From a virus: DNA of 64,000 nucleotides. Location of the stretch: IMG/VR virus record IMGVR_UViG_3300002052_000634, positions 1 to 64,000 of that record. The stretch is one strand, 5' to 3'. Positions 17,196 to 26,697 of this stretch are shown here, piece by piece. The notes beneath the pieces were generated by a model. That model ran no database searches. It was not told the origin of the DNA and worked only from the letters and a program-made list of their open reading frames with translations. The first letter of the stretch is position 1. Each line of letters starts with the position of its first letter. The translations under genes were made by a program, and so were the position numbers.

Positions 17196-18437
17196 TTATA
17201 TACCAAGTTTGGACGTGTCAGCACTGATAATTAAATTCTCTCCTTCGAGAGTATCATCCGCAGTAGCATATTCCTGAACAGTTTGTCCAAGTCTAATTTC
17301 GTTTGGTGTTAACCCTGTAGCTTTGAACCCATATTTAAATGTGCCCTTCGTGTTGTCAGAGAATATCTTGACTATCAACGCAATATCATCTGAAAACTGC
17401 TCAACGTCTATCAATCCATAGTCAGCACTCTGTCCAGCCAGGACTTCCTCTATCGTGTGAGATTCGAGGATTCTTCCCAACGTGACCGTAACAGTGTTAT
17501 CCGTTACGCCTCTAGCAACAACGTCTTTGTTTCCTATTTCCCTAATATCCTCTCTATCAAAAGCCACGTCTATTGTTACGCTCTGTAACCTGTAGACGTA
17601 ATCACTTGAACCAGGTTTTCCACTGGCAGGAATATAGAGATATATTGAAACTGAGTCCCCTAACAATGCAGGGACATCCGAATCATTTTCTGAGAATATC
17701 GTATCAGGAGCGGTTGCAGACGTGTAATACGTCTTTATAACGTCACTAGTCTGTATACTGGTTATCGTGAGTACCTTAGTACCGTCACTGTAACTGAAAT
17801 CTGTACCATCTACTAATTCGGTAGATACTCCACTGCGAACTCTAATTACTCTCTCGATATACTTACCAGATTCATTAGGATTCTCAGCAGGAAGTTTAGC
17901 ACTAAGGTCTATTTCATTATCTCCACCAGAACCAGCTTCATGTCTATTATAAATGAAATATTTGTTAGTACCTTGCCAAATCTTTGCAGATTCTCCAACG
18001 AAATCAAAACTTCTCTCTATAATAGCCTGTGGGTCGGAAATAGTTATCGAAAATCCAGCAGTTCTAAGTGCAGGATACTGGACTGTGCCTTTGAAAGTAC
18101 CATCATCATCTTCAAGATAACCGCATATATCAAAATATGGAGTTTTGAAATCGCCAAGTGTGATTTCATCCTCTCCATTTGCACCCTTAGTTGTAGTATT
18201 TACTATCTTCTGCCAAAACTCGATTGAACCATATTCAAACTGAGTTAATCTGTAAGTAACTGTAGGGCTAGTTTGATTATAGCCTACCGCATCTTGTCTA
18301 CCAATCTCATTAATCTCTTCCCTATTTAGGGCAACTGTCGGGTCAATTGACTGTGCTCGGTCTATCTCCGCATCAGCCACATCTCCGTTAATCGGGAAAA
18401 TTCTAGGTTTATAACCTGAACTGTGTATTAAAGCCAT
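17196..18437 (-). CDS. Major tail (tube) protein
   Basis: 413 aa, start after GGAGGAAC. It has a beta-rich repetitive structure with two NREEINEIGRQDAVG / DREDIREIGNKDVVARG motifs, suggesting an internal duplication of the tube fold (about residues 25-150 and 280-400), separated by an insert with SGVSTELVDGTDF...DVIKTYYTS that looks like an added Ig/phage beta domain. Less AT-rich wobble use than neighbouring genes and flanking hairpins fit a highly expressed gene. It forms the tail tube of a siphovirus. Confidence 0.75.
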   Translation of the reverse strand: MALIHSSGYKPRIFPINGDVADAEIDRAQSIDPTVALNREEINEIGRQDAVGYNQTSPTVTYRLTQFEYGSIEFWQKIVNTTTKGANGEDEITLGDFKTPYFDICGYLEDDDGTFKGTVQYPALRTAGFSITISDPQAIIERSFDFVGESAKIWQGTNKYFIYNRHEAGSGGDNEIDLSAKLPAENPNESGKYIERVIRVRSGVSTELVDGTDFSYSDGTKVLTITSIQTSDVIKTYYTSATAPDTIFSENDSDVPALLGDSVSIYLYIPASGKPGSSDYVYRLQSVTIDVAFDREDIREIGNKDVVARGVTDNTVTVTLGRILESHTIEEVLAGQSADYGLIDVEQFSDDIALIVKIFSDNTKGTFKYGFKATGLTPNEIRLGQTVQEYATADDTLEGENLIISADTSKLGI

Positions 18438-18464
18438 TTTAGTTCCTCCTTTGAACTTTGTTCG

Positions 18465-18491
18465 TTAGTTTTCTCTCCTATAGAAAACTAA
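18465..18491 (-). promoter_or_regulatory. 5'-leader hairpin of the tail tube gene
   Basis: TTAGTTTTCT and AGAAAACTAA form a ten-pair stem with a seven-base loop 28 bases upstream of the tail-tube ATG. Its position fits either mRNA 5'-end stabilisation or a terminator of the upstream genes. Confidence 0.6.
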
Positions 18492-18523
18492 TCTATCAAT
18501 TTTCCCTTACTATTGGGTCAACC

Positions 18524-18829
18524 TTACTTTTTATCTAGTTTATGACGCTCATCACATATAGCGTCTCTCTTGATTTGTTTCTTTTCGATACGTGAAATCC
18601 CTAATTTTATAGAGTGTATATCATCTTTTATTTCTTTCTTAAATTCCTTATCGCCTTCTTTGATTGCGTCCACGTCGTCAGTTAAATGTTTCAAGTCATT
18701 AGATACTATTTTGTTGGCAACTGCACGACCTACGATAAAATTAAAGACGCTCCATAGTAAAGAAATAGCTCCTATAATAGTAGGAATAAAGAAATACCAT
18801 TTTGTCATTAATTCTAATTGTACTTTCAT
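18524..18829 (-). CDS. Membrane protein with coiled-coil tail
   Basis: 101 aa. One transmembrane segment near residues 11-32 (WYFFIPTIIGAISLLWSVFNFI) followed by a charged helical domain with heptads (VDAIKEGDKEFKKEIKDDIHSI...). Its ATG overlaps the previous stop (TAATG). It could be a holin-like, spanin-like or tail-tip membrane protein; none is proven. Confidence 0.65.
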   Translation of the reverse strand: MKVQLELMTKWYFFIPTIIGAISLLWSVFNFIVGRAVANKIVSNDLKHLTDDVDAIKEGDKEFKKEIKDDIHSIKLGISRIEKKQIKRDAICDERHKLDKK

Positions 18830-19323
18830 TATGCTTCCACCTGTCCTATACTGACGGTAATTGTCAAGAGATGTCTGAACCTATCATGGACATCTAAAGC
18901 ATTTTTGTCTACATCAAAATTTATAGGTGCGTCTTCCATTGTCAAGACTGTAATTCTACCGTTTTGAGTTTTAGATTGTATCTCTCCGTTGGTTATCACA
19001 TATTCATAATATAGTAAACCTGATTTAAGCTTCTCAATGATGTAATCTTTTAGGTCTAAGCGTTGCCCATCATTGGAAGCAAATATGTCTATTAATACCT
19101 GTGCCTCTCGTCTGGTAGAATTGCCTCCGACTTCTACTCTTGTATGGTCAGTTGTTCCTACCCTTACACAAACACAGGCAGTTTTGTCTTTTTCACTGAA
19201 TTGGATTTGATATACTCTGGCAAAGGTTTTTTCTACCTCTATGTTGCCCCAATCCGTGTCTAAATGTCCTTCTAAAAATTCTATAATTGATGCCTCTATG
19301 TTACGTGTTCGTCTATATGACAT
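18829..19323 (-). CDS. Tail terminator / neck protein
   Basis: 164 aa, in the conserved position between the tail-completion protein and the tail tube gene. Mixed alpha-beta pattern (IEASIIEFLEGHLDTDW at the N-terminus; long beta segments with RREAQVLIDIFASNDG). Tail terminator proteins of this size sit here in siphoviruses. Assigned mostly from synteny. Confidence 0.6.
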   Translation of the reverse strand: MSYRRTRNIEASIIEFLEGHLDTDWGNIEVEKTFARVYQIQFSEKDKTACVCVRVGTTDHTRVEVGGNSTRREAQVLIDIFASNDGQRLDLKDYIIEKLKSGLLYYEYVITNGEIQSKTQNGRITVLTMEDAPINFDVDKNALDVHDRFRHLLTITVSIGQVEA

Positions 19324-19324
19324 A

Positions 19325-19864
19325 TTATAGTCCCTTCTTTAGTCTCGTTATTATGGCTCGGATGCCTATATCCATACGTCTACGTCCTGCCTGGATGTAA
19401 TTTAGTGGACGAATCGGTGACTTGGGAAACATCCCAAAATTACTTCCATCACTATAATTAAACTTTTGTACTCCGCCTTTTAATGCAGGGTCGGCAGGTG
19501 TACCTTCAAATGAACCTGGTACATATCTTCCTCTATTCGGTACATAAGGCTGACCGCCTACCATAGCTCCATAGTTAACAACGTACCAATATTTAGCTTT
19601 TTGATTAAGTACATTTATATTTCCTATGCCCCATCCCACTTGAGCAGGAGCAGTTGAGAAAGATTCAAAACTGATTGAGCTGGCTAGATTACCACTGCCT
19701 CCTCTACGTCTGCGTCTGGTATTAATATAATTTTGTATATAGTCTCTTAGTTTTATTCCAAATTCGAATACCTCGTTTTGGAATATGAACCAATCTCGCT
19801 TTATAGTCTCATTAAAAATATTTCTAGCACTAAAACGAGGAGTAATTTTCATTTTTAATTCCAA
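19325..19864 (-). CDS. HK97 gp10-like tail completion/neck protein
   Basis: 179 aa. The C-terminal part YWYVVNYGAMVGGQPYVPNRGRYVPG (given here in part), FEGTPADPALKG, FPKSPIRPLNYIQAGR is typical of phage neck/minor tail proteins of the HK97_gp10-like group. Start is TTG 19864 after AAGGTG or, less likely, ATG 19852. It has an Arg-rich linker RRRRRGG near residue 52. Confidence 0.65.
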   Translation of the reverse strand: MELKMKITPRFSARNIFNETIKRDWFIFQNEVFEFGIKLRDYIQNYINTRRRRRGGSGNLASSISFESFSTAPAQVGWGIGNINVLNQKAKYWYVVNYGAMVGGQPYVPNRGRYVPGSFEGTPADPALKGGVQKFNYSDGSNFGMFPKSPIRPLNYIQAGRRRMDIGIRAIITRLKKGL

Positions 19865-19867
19865 TTC

Positions 19868-20218
19868 TTACACCTTCTTTATGTAAACGTAAGCACGGAG
19901 GTATTCTCCCTCTATCCGATATTGTAGCTTCCCATTAATTTTCCAGCCTTCGTAGTCGTTTCCGTCAATCCGTATTTTATAGGAAAGTTTAAGGAAATTC
20001 TCGTACTTATTCTCTATTATAATTTCTTTTGCTCTATCCGTCTCGATTCCAGGCATTGCATATTGAACTTTAGCAAATGTTAGGTCAGATACTATTGCTT
20101 TTATAGGTAATCTATTCATTCTGGTAATAGTAACATTTTTCTCAAAAGGGTCTGAAATTTCTTCCAATGAAGGGTATATATAAATATTCTGTGCATGTTC
20201 TCTAAATAGAATATCCAT
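19868..20218 (-). CDS. Head-tail joining protein
   Basis: 116 aa, beta-rich, one gene after the capsid/fibre set and before the tail completion protein. Contains IDGNDYEGWKINGKLQYRIEGEYLRAYVY (seen in pieces) resembling head-closure proteins with a small beta barrel. Assigned from position and composition. Confidence 0.5.
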   Translation of the reverse strand: MDILFREHAQNIYIYPSLEEISDPFEKNVTITRMNRLPIKAIVSDLTFAKVQYAMPGIETDRAKEIIIENKYENFLKLSYKIRIDGNDYEGWKINGKLQYRIEGEYLRAYVYIKKV

Positions 20219-20242
20219 TATTGTCCTTTCTACTAATATTAT

Positions 20243-21883
20243 TTATCTCCATGCCACTGATGTACCATGTATTTTACAGTTTTTGCTGTTATGGGTAGTA
20301 ATTTTATAAACTATATTAGTGCCACTTCCAATTCCAGATTGAGCTAAATCTACTTCTCCATATAATATTTTAATACTTGCTCCATAATCTCCCACATCTG
20401 TTAAAGTTATTTGTGCAAATGTACTTCCATCATCTTTAGATAACCAAGCTTTTAAATCAGTATTGAGAGTTATACTACTGACTTCTTCCATAAGAATTAC
20501 AATTCTTGCTTCATCAGGCTCAGATTCTGCTACTTGATTTTCTGAAATTAAAGTATAACCCGATGGGTTAGCATAAGCATATAATTCATCTATATAAATA
20601 GTATTGGCAGAATCTGCATTTATTATTTCAAAAGCTATTCCTTCAATATCCTCTTTTTCTGCACTATCATAAGAGCTAATATCAATTTCTTTAGTTTCCC
20701 AAGTATTAGCAGAATATATTTCTATATTGGACGCAAAATAAGCATTAGGAATAAATGAAGAAGTATAACGAGCAGTGTTGGAAATTCTAACTCCATCAAA
20801 ATAAATATCATAAGAACCATTTTGTCCAGCACCTAAATATATATCATCACTATAACTATGATTTTGAGTATCGCTTGCAATAGTAGAACCCTCTTGTTTT
20901 CCATTTACCCACATTTTAATTTGCCCACTATTTCTTACAATTGCAATATGAGACCACTGGTCTAGAGGAACAGATTGATTACTAGCATCGGTAATATTAT
21001 TACCTTCAGATACCCCATACCAATTTATTTTTTCATTTGCTGAACTATAATTCAAACACCATTTTCTAGTAGTATAATTAGAATTATAAGCTGTATTTCT
21101 TCCAAAAAAGAAAGAACTTCCACTAGCCCCTGTAATTGGACGTATCCAACATTCAATAGTAAAATCTCCAGTCCCAAAATCCCAATCAGCATGGTCGGGA
21201 ATATTCACATAATCGGCACTGTCATCTGTTTCTAAACAAGTAGTTCCAAACTTATTCTGGTCTTCTTCTATATGAGCAGAACCGTTAAAACTAGGAGTAT
21301 GTCCAGAATCACTTTCGTCAGTTGTGGAAGTATCGCCATCTGTTCCATTGAAATTTAACAAAAGTTTAGTATTAGAATCAGGTTCAAATTCTTTTATAAA
21401 ATGTATTTTAAAATTAGTTCCAATTCTAGTAGCTCTAGCTTGAAATTTTATAGTATCCCTATTAGTTAAATCTATAGCAGAAAAATCTTTCGTTAAACTA
21501 TCATTTAGAGAATCTGTTTGGGTAGCTACCATCTTTAAAGAATAAGAACCTTGTTGCTTTATAGTGTCCTCAGAATAAGACTGAAAATTTGTACTATCAT
21601 TTGCTACATAAGCGGTTTGTGCATCTCCATCTGTTGCATATTCCATATTATCAATAGTTGTAGTATCTCCTTCTCCCATAGAATAATAATCATCTATAGC
21701 GTCATATTGTATATTTATACTATTTCCACTATCTATCCCAGTTTCGTCTTCATATTCATCCACAAACATATCTACCATATCTTGAAGAGATATATTATCG
21801 CCTACAGCTATCCTAAAAGCATTGACAGCTATATTCATTATTAAATTGTTATAATCATTTCCTTCAAGTTTTCCAAATTCCAT
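20243..21883 (-). CDS. LamG/concanavalin-fold virion protein
   Basis: 546 aa. Residues about 170-370 carry a LamG-like domain (CLETDDSADYVNIPDH..., FTIECWIRPI..., WSHIAIVRNSGQIKMWVNG, DIYFDGVRISNTARY), a beta-sandwich that binds sugars or proteins. It is preceded by a second sandwich-like domain (YSLKMVATQTDSLND...) and followed by beta-rich Ig-like segments. Probably a decoration or host-binding fibre protein on head or tail. Adjacent to a repeat-rich fibre gene. Confidence 0.75.
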   Translation of the reverse strand: MEFGKLEGNDYNNLIMNIAVNAFRIAVGDNISLQDMVDMFVDEYEDETGIDSGNSINIQYDAIDDYYSMGEGDTTTIDNMEYATDGDAQTAYVANDSTNFQSYSEDTIKQQGSYSLKMVATQTDSLNDSLTKDFSAIDLTNRDTIKFQARATRIGTNFKIHFIKEFEPDSNTKLLLNFNGTDGDTSTTDESDSGHTPSFNGSAHIEEDQNKFGTTCLETDDSADYVNIPDHADWDFGTGDFTIECWIRPITGASGSSFFFGRNTAYNSNYTTRKWCLNYSSANEKINWYGVSEGNNITDASNQSVPLDQWSHIAIVRNSGQIKMWVNGKQEGSTIASDTQNHSYSDDIYLGAGQNGSYDIYFDGVRISNTARYTSSFIPNAYFASNIEIYSANTWETKEIDISSYDSAEKEDIEGIAFEIINADSANTIYIDELYAYANPSGYTLISENQVAESEPDEARIVILMEEVSSITLNTDLKAWLSKDDGSTFAQITLTDVGDYGASIKILYGEVDLAQSGIGSGTNIVYKITTHNSKNCKIHGTSVAWR

Positions 21884-21895
21884 TTATATACTCCT

Positions 21896-24799
21896 TTATG
21901 CAACTACTATTACATGCCATGTACCAGAAATAGTTCCAAATCCAGATAAATCTATTTCCAAAGAGTTTGTTGTTTTTAATTCTATATCATCTGGTATTAT
22001 CATTTTTTCATTATTATTATAAATTTGAACAAATACATATTGTTGACTTAAATTATGAGTTACAGTTAAAATACCGCTTGATAAATCTCCATTATTGAAA
22101 CTGGTTCTATATGAATTAGCACTTCCAGAAACAGCTATAGTTATCTTCTTTGGCATTGTTCCAGAGTTAGTTGTTATATCAATTCCACTACCAGCTTCAA
22201 ATTCTAAACTTTCTACTCCATCAGGTATTAAAGTGCTCTGCCCATCTACTACTAAATTTTTCCAGTGACTTCCTATTGATATTTTTGCTATCCCACCACT
22301 TAGTTCTGTTAAAACTAATCCAGAATCTTGGTCTATTTGAATTTCAGATACATTATTTATAGTGGGATTCCCATCAACTTCTTTTACAGTTAAAGAACCT
22401 CCGCTACCAATATCAAGAAATGTAGAACCATCGTTAGAATATCTCCATTTATTTAAAGCAGAATCATATTTTATTTTAGGTTCATTAACATCTCCATTAT
22501 CTACGGTTATAGTTTTATCTGTATCAGTTCCATCTCCAATTGCAAAGTCATCACTATCAGTTCCCACATCGGTATTTTGACTGTGTTTCTTTGTGACCGC
22601 ATCAGATACATCACTGACTGCTAACCCTGAGTCATCAGGAAGACCATTAGCATCCGCATTAATTAAATTATTTTCTGTTATACTTGAAGTATGGTCTGCA
22701 CTAGAATCTATAGCGTGTTGTCTTGTATGTTTTTTTGTTACTGCATCTGCTAAATCTACTTCTATTTGTGTATAAGTATCTAATAATGCCTTATTTGAAT
22801 GTATATGACTATCATCCACAGCCCCTTTAATTTCTGAAGCTGTTGCCGAATTTCCTACTCCATCATCTATAGATTCCGCTTTATCTACTATTCCATCTTC
22901 ATCTGTATCATATGTACTTTTAAGCATATCTCCAGAACCTGTACCTGCTTCTATATCATTCCATGTACTTCCATCATTAGAAATCTGCCAAGTATCTGTA
23001 TCTTTGTTGTATCGAATTCCTGGTTGAGTGCCAGACTGCCCTATATTTGCTTCTATTAATTTATGAGCACCTTCTGTACCGTTTCCTATGGAAAAGGTGT
23101 CTTGATTTGTTCCTGTGTCAGTATTCTGTGCATGTTTTTTAATGACAGCATCTGAAACATCTGCAACTGCTAATCCACTATCATTAGGCAATCCATTAGC
23201 ATCAGCGTCTATTAAATTGTTCTGTGTGATACTAGAGGTATGGTCTGAAGTAGAATCTATAGCATGTTGCCTATCGTGTTTTTTATCTACTGCATCACTC
23301 AAGTCTGCGTTTGTCTGGTCGTAGATATCCAGAAGAGCTTTATTTGAGTGCGTATGGCTATCATCTACTGCTCCTCTAATTTCAGAGGCTGTTGACCTAT
23401 TGACTTCTCCACTAGTACCATCATCTACCGCTTCTGCATAATCTACTATCCCATTATCATTTGTATCATATGTAGACTTAAACATATCTCCAAATCCTCC
23501 ACCCACTAGAGCATCATCTACATATTTTTTCGTTGCAGGTTCATAATCAGCATCTGGTGTAAAGGGAGTTATATTATCAAGTGCTAAATATTCTGTATCA
23601 TGATTATGCCCTGAAAGAGCATAATCAGAATGTTTATGTCCAGAATCTTTTATATTTCCTACATTGTCTATAGAAACGAAATTATCTTCAACTCCCTCAC
23701 TAATTTTATCAGCTTTTCCAGAAATAGTAGTATCTAATGCAGTTCTTAATTCAGAAGCAGAGGTCTCATTTGCTCCTCCAGAATCTAAAGAAGTGTCTGT
23801 ATTCTGCGAATGTTTTTTATCTACTGCATCTTTAACATCTCCAGCAGATACTTGGTCAACTGTTCCAAAAGCTAAATAAGTATCTTTATTTTGTTCATGG
23901 ATATTAGTATGATTATAAGTATCAGTATGGTCTGAATTTAATATTTCTTTACTATCAGTTCCATCAAAATGATATAATTTACTATCATTACTATCTATCC
24001 AGATACCCTCTTGACCAGAACCCATTGGATTAATTGCTTGGGAATTTAATACTATTCCTGTCGGGTCTATTAACCCATCTACAGTTAATTTACCAGCAAA
24101 ATATCCATCTTTAAATTTTTTAGAAGAACTTCCTAAGTCTATATCATTATCAGTTGTGGGTAATATAACCCCATCTTCTATTATAAATTGTTCAGCACCT
24201 GCTATATCAAATCTAATTTTATCTTCATCAGCAGATTCTTCCACTTGAATTTTTGTATCGTTATCAGCATCTTTAAGTTCGTCTCCACCTGGCACGTCTT
24301 GAGCTTTCCATTTACTACTTCCAGAATCATATATTAAAGCTTGACCATCAGTAGGAGTACCACTATCAAAATCCACATCTCCTAAATCTTCAATATTAGA
24401 AACTGAACTTCCACCAGAATTTACTCTAATATGCCAAGTACCAGAAATGGGAGCAAATGAAGATAAATCTATTTCTATTTGGTTAGCTGTTTTATATTCT
24501 ATTTCATCTGGTTCAATTACTAAATTATTATTATCATATATAATTACTAAAGGATATGTAGAATTTAAATTATGATTAACAATTAATATTCCTGCACTAG
24601 AAAGGTCATTATTATCAAAAGAAGTAGTGTATCCTTCAGAACCTGCTCCTCCAGCCGATTGTGCTACCCATGTAAATTTCCCTGTTGCTTGGTCATATGA
24701 AGGGATATAAGTATCAGTTAAACCATTTGTAGCGTCTAAATCATCTGGTCTTACTGAAGCTATTTGAGAATAACGAATACGAGTATTTCTTTCAGTCAT
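21896..24799 (-). CDS. Long modular fibre protein with internal duplications
   Basis: 967 aa. Residues 57-127 and 896-967 are two copies of the same beta domain (TTSF.N.DLSS.GIL...HNL...ISGTWH). Residues 133-165 carry the LGDVDFDSGTPTDGQALIYD..S.KW motif shared with the fibre-like protein at 33115-34206. Residues 438-622 and 623-800 are tandem repeats of about 180 aa rich in Asp, Ser and His. Low-complexity Asp/Ser-rich fibre composition and GHNHD motifs fit a receptor-binding or head fibre. Confidence 0.8.
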   Translation of the reverse strand: MTERNTRIRYSQIASVRPDDLDATNGLTDTYIPSYDQATGKFTWVAQSAGGAGSEGYTTSFDNNDLSSAGILIVNHNLNSTYPLVIIYDNNNLVIEPDEIEYKTANQIEIDLSSFAPISGTWHIRVNSGGSSVSNIEDLGDVDFDSGTPTDGQALIYDSGSSKWKAQDVPGGDELKDADNDTKIQVEESADEDKIRFDIAGAEQFIIEDGVILPTTDNDIDLGSSSKKFKDGYFAGKLTVDGLIDPTGIVLNSQAINPMGSGQEGIWIDSNDSKLYHFDGTDSKEILNSDHTDTYNHTNIHEQNKDTYLAFGTVDQVSAGDVKDAVDKKHSQNTDTSLDSGGANETSASELRTALDTTISGKADKISEGVEDNFVSIDNVGNIKDSGHKHSDYALSGHNHDTEYLALDNITPFTPDADYEPATKKYVDDALVGGGFGDMFKSTYDTNDNGIVDYAEAVDDGTSGEVNRSTASEIRGAVDDSHTHSNKALLDIYDQTNADLSDAVDKKHDRQHAIDSTSDHTSSITQNNLIDADANGLPNDSGLAVADVSDAVIKKHAQNTDTGTNQDTFSIGNGTEGAHKLIEANIGQSGTQPGIRYNKDTDTWQISNDGSTWNDIEAGTGSGDMLKSTYDTDEDGIVDKAESIDDGVGNSATASEIKGAVDDSHIHSNKALLDTYTQIEVDLADAVTKKHTRQHAIDSSADHTSSITENNLINADANGLPDDSGLAVSDVSDAVTKKHSQNTDVGTDSDDFAIGDGTDTDKTITVDNGDVNEPKIKYDSALNKWRYSNDGSTFLDIGSGGSLTVKEVDGNPTINNVSEIQIDQDSGLVLTELSGGIAKISIGSHWKNLVVDGQSTLIPDGVESLEFEAGSGIDITTNSGTMPKKITIAVSGSANSYRTSFNNGDLSSGILTVTHNLSQQYVFVQIYNNNEKMIIPDDIELKTTNSLEIDLSGFGTISGTWHVIVVA
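22400..23488 (-). repeat. Tandem duplication of about 180 codons inside the fibre gene
   Basis: Repeat A (23488-22934) and repeat B (22933-22400) share GDM.KSTYDT..DGIVD.AE, ASEI.GAVDDSH.HSNKALLD, KH.RQHAIDS..DHTSSIT and DANGLP.DSGLAV.DVSDAV. This suggests growth of the fibre by unequal recombination. Confidence 0.85.
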
Positions 24800-24815
24800 T
24801 GATTTATCCTTACAT

Positions 24816-25073
24816 TTATTCTATATTTTCTAAATCATTTTCATTTAAATCATTTATATTATCTTTAAAATCTGACTCTTGAGGATTTTCTTTTTTCCAT
24901 TTTTTTATTCCAATATTTTCTATTGATAAACCATTATTATTTGCACATCTATCTTTAGAAAAAGGATTTAATAATTTCTCGCTTTCATCATATACGAACC
25001 TGTACCTAACATAACTTAATATAGTACCATCTAATATTTTATAAAATATAATATAATAATTTTCTGTAGTCAT
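24816..25073 (-). CDS. Small acidic hypothetical protein
   Basis: 85 aa, N-terminal beta-type segment (NYYIIFYKILDGTILSYVRYRF) and a very acidic Asn/Asp/Glu-rich C-terminus. It lies between two fibre genes. Possibly a fibre chaperone or attachment protein; no family recognised. Confidence 0.55.
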   Translation of the reverse strand: MTTENYYIIFYKILDGTILSYVRYRFVYDESEKLLNPFSKDRCANNNGLSIENIGIKKWKKENPQESDFKDNINDLNENDLENIE

Positions 25074-25085
25074 TTATATTTCCTT

Positions 25086-26156
25086 TTATTCATGAGCTTT
25101 TATATGAAATTTAGCTTTGAAACCATATATTCTTATATCTGTTAAAGTACTGTCTGTAATTGTTTTAATTCTTAACCAATGAGGAGCGTCATGCAATTCA
25201 GTCGAATTATCAATTAAATTATGATTAGAATCTATATTATAAGAATCGTCTCCTATATTATCAGTATGAGTAACTTCTGTACTATCTCCACTAGCTAAAT
25301 CACTGTAATATAAATAAATATAATCAATATAATCCCCACTATTATTTGTATTAGAATCATCATCTCTAATTCCATAGTATACAATTAATTCATCTAAAAC
25401 GACAGTTTTTCCTTTTATTTTAGTAGGTAAAGGACATGGAATCCATATAACCGCATTGGTAAATGATGGAGTTAAATACCATCCAGTTATATTATGATTT
25501 GCGTTAATAGCTTCATCAGGAGCAATCCAAATTGTTTGCTGTCTATATAGATAATCTTTAGGATGAACAGAATATCCAAAAGGCATAGCTCCTGCAACTA
25601 AAGTAATAGCATCATAATATACCGTAGAAGTAATATCTGCTTTTAACCTTATATCAAGAACTGTTGCAGATTCGCTTATAGTCTTTGTTACTGTCAATAA
25701 TTCCCAATCTCCTCCTCCAGTATGATAAGAAGAATTAGAATTAGAAACTCCATCTCCTATTAATATTCTAGCAGAATTTGCTGTTGAAGTTTTTACCCAT
25801 GCAGATAGAGTAATTGATTTTCCTTTATAAGGAGCAAACCAATTAGAAATATTATAATTAGCATTACGTAAATACATTTGAGCAGTGGCTGTGAGTTTAG
25901 CTGAATATGATTCTATTTTAACTTCTGTAGACTCTTTATCTATAGAACCATTTACTAATAACCATCCATCAGGAGCTACCGAGTTTCCAGAATACCAATA
26001 TTCAAAATTTCCATTAAAAAGTAAATTACTCGGATTAATATCCTTACTTAATGCTTCATTTGATAAAGTCAGATTTGTAATATTTCCAATTAGAAATTTA
26101 ATCAAATTTCCTTTGGACTTTAAATTACCTAATATATTACTATTTCCTTTACGCAT
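25086..26156 (-). CDS. Fibre protein with carbohydrate-binding-like domain
   Basis: 356 aa. Residues about 45-195 follow the CBM_4_9/galactose-binding-like pattern: LLFNGNFEYWYSGNSVAPDGW, YSAKLTATAQ, GKSITLSAWVKTSTAN and VYYDAITLVAGAMPFGYSVHP. The C-terminal part is beta-rich and Asp/Tyr-rich. The family occurs in phage head fibres and tail appendages that bind cell-surface polysaccharide. Confidence 0.75.
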   Translation of the reverse strand: MRKGNSNILGNLKSKGNLIKFLIGNITNLTLSNEALSKDINPSNLLFNGNFEYWYSGNSVAPDGWLLVNGSIDKESTEVKIESYSAKLTATAQMYLRNANYNISNWFAPYKGKSITLSAWVKTSTANSARILIGDGVSNSNSSYHTGGGDWELLTVTKTISESATVLDIRLKADITSTVYYDAITLVAGAMPFGYSVHPKDYLYRQQTIWIAPDEAINANHNITGWYLTPSFTNAVIWIPCPLPTKIKGKTVVLDELIVYYGIRDDDSNTNNSGDYIDYIYLYYSDLASGDSTEVTHTDNIGDDSYNIDSNHNLIDNSTELHDAPHWLRIKTITDSTLTDIRIYGFKAKFHIKAHE

Positions 26157-26167
26157 ATTAATCCTTT

Positions 26168-26347
26168 TTATATAGCTCTAATATTAAATCGAAGGATATA
26201 ATTCTTTCCGCAATGTTTACACTGTAAATTATATTTATCTATTGAATTTATAAAGTCGTTGTTTACCTTCTTTTTCAGAGGCATAATATAGAAATTTTTC
26301 CCATTGCACATTTTGCACTTAAAATCAATTGTTGCTTTTATCGCCAT
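26168..26347 (-). CDS. Small zinc-ribbon protein
   Basis: 59 aa with CKMC near residue 11 and CKHCG near residue 48, and a basic middle. It overlaps the end of the upstream coiled-coil gene by 23 bp. Clear four-Cys ribbon; function unknown. Confidence 0.7.
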   Translation of the reverse strand: MAIKATIDFKCKMCNGKNFYIMPLKKKVNNDFINSIDKYNLQCKHCGKNYILRFNIRAI

Positions 26348-26645
26348 TTAATTCTTCCTTTTTAGTTGAGGCATTTAAAATTCCCTGTATAGTAATAATA
26401 GCCCCTTCTAATTTTAAAACTTGCTCTTTAAGAAGGTCTATTTTGTTTCTATGAATTTCTATAGCCTGCAATCCTTTTGCTCTTTCTGCTACCGCAAATT
26501 TTAATTTAGTTTGTAATAAATCTCGTAATAAAATATTATCGTCTTCTCTAATTTTATCCATTTTTGCTAAAGTTTTTTCCATTTTATCCTTCTTATTTTT
26601 AGGAAGTCTATTAACATTTACTCCTTTTAATTTACGTTTTGTCAT
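26325..26645 (-). CDS. Coiled-coil protein
   Basis: 106 aa, almost entirely helical with heptads (MEKTLAKMDKIREDDNILLRDLLQTK..., KIDLLKEQVLKLEGAIITIQG). Lys-rich N-terminus. Overlaps the following zinc-ribbon gene. Candidate assembly or linker protein in the virion module. Confidence 0.65.
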   Translation of the reverse strand: MTKRKLKGVNVNRLPKNKKDKMEKTLAKMDKIREDDNILLRDLLQTKLKFAVAERAKGLQAIEIHRNKIDLLKEQVLKLEGAIITIQGILNASTKKEELNGDKSNN

Positions 26646-26697
26646 CTTATTTTCCTTTGATTCAAGTTTTAGCTTATATGTATTTAGGTTTATTTAA

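Noticed and set aside
17196-18437. Tail sheath, making this a myovirus
   Set aside because: Only one tail polymer protein is present and no sheath, gp25-like wedge or other contractile genes are seen; internal duplication explains its length.
21896-24799. Diversity-generating retroelement target
   Set aside because: No reverse transcriptase or template/variable repeat pair was found in the window.
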